5,844 nucleotides of DNA from the NCBI GenBank assembly GCA_900762005.1, contig CAAFEV010000247.1:1-5844 (forward strand). The letters are read 5' to 3'. Origin of the DNA: an uncultured Oscillospiraceae bacterium (GTDB taxonomy: Bacteria; Bacillota; Clostridia; Oscillospirales; Oscillospiraceae). Below, in pieces: positions 5,696 to 5,844 of this stretch (position 1 is its first letter; each line of letters begins with the position of its first letter). The notes under the pieces were generated by a model. That model did no database searches. It saw only the letters and a list, made by a program, of their open reading frames with translations, and was not told the DNA's origin. A program made the translations under genes and the position numbers.

Positions 5696-5844
5696 TCGTC
5701 AACTCCATCAAATTCTTGGCATGAATCGTTGTATTCCGTATAATCCCCGCAGCAATCGCTGTCCTCGTTTACGCAGACATATTCTTCCGAAAACCCATAC
5801 CTCGCGTGATATTTGCATTTACCGCAACACTTTTTACTTTCCAC
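5692..5844 (-). CDS. Small Cys-rich, acidic protein, possible zinc-binding; start at or beyond window edge
   Basis: The frame is open from the right edge to TGA 5692-5694, giving 50 residues. A GTG codon lies exactly at 5842-5844 and could be the start, but nothing upstream is visible, so the gene may be partial. Seven Cys are present (residues 6, 7, 10, 24, 31, 32 and 42), including a CCGKC cluster. The rest is rich in Asp, Glu and Tyr (NEDSDCCGDYTEYNDSCQEF). The pattern of a CxxC pair, later VCxNEDS and a final NDSCxxF resembles small proteins common in Firmicutes phages, from memory. A metal-binding structural role is plausible. The last codons overlap the methyltransferase ATG by 4 nt (ATGA), so the two are translationally coupled. 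No further function can be assigned. Confidence 0.75.
   Translation of the reverse strand: MESKKCCGKCKYHARYGFSEEYVCVNEDSDCCGDYTEYNDSCQEFDGVDE

Overview
The window is a compact block of genes that all read leftward on the minus strand. It looks like part of a phage, prophage or related mobile element of a Firmicutes (Clostridia-like) host. The reasons are very short or overlapping gene junctions, strong AGGGAG-type ribosome binding sites about 7 nt before starts, several very small proteins, and three large genes of phage DNA-modification type. No structural, integrase or packaging gene is present, so phage versus integrative element cannot be settled. No tRNA, rRNA, CRISPR, insertion sequence, promoter or convincing terminator was seen.

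In transcription order (right to left): (1) 5692-5844, a small Cys-rich protein, possibly cut by the window edge; (2) 3914-5695, a DNA C5-cytosine methyltransferase overlapping gene 1 by an ATGA junction, with an unusual 32-residue repeat array in its target-recognition region; (3) 3695-3880, a 61-aa protein of unknown function; (4) 1201-3705, a fusion of an SF2/SNF2-like helicase with a beta-order amino-methyltransferase; (5) 228-1182, a PAPS-reductase/DndC-like gene that does not read through in one frame; (6) 1-214, the start of a small protein that runs off the left edge.

Together the three large genes look like a DNA-modification cassette: one C5 methyltransferase, one translocase coupled to an N6A/N4C-type methyltransferase, and one PP-loop enzyme of a family linked elsewhere to sulfur chemistry, including DNA phosphorothioation. 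A protective (anti-restriction) role for the element's DNA is the simplest inference, but the sequence does not prove it.

The oddest region is the PAPS-reductase-like gene. Its core segment (TYE..FY ... GFP ... WCN..LK) occurs twice in tandem as two diverged versions in two different reading frames. A run of eight G precedes the first copy, and a further frame change follows the second copy at a run of four C. It may be a decayed fusion of two paralogues, a gene with sequence errors, or a switchable or recoded gene. The first is the most likely as the sequence stands.
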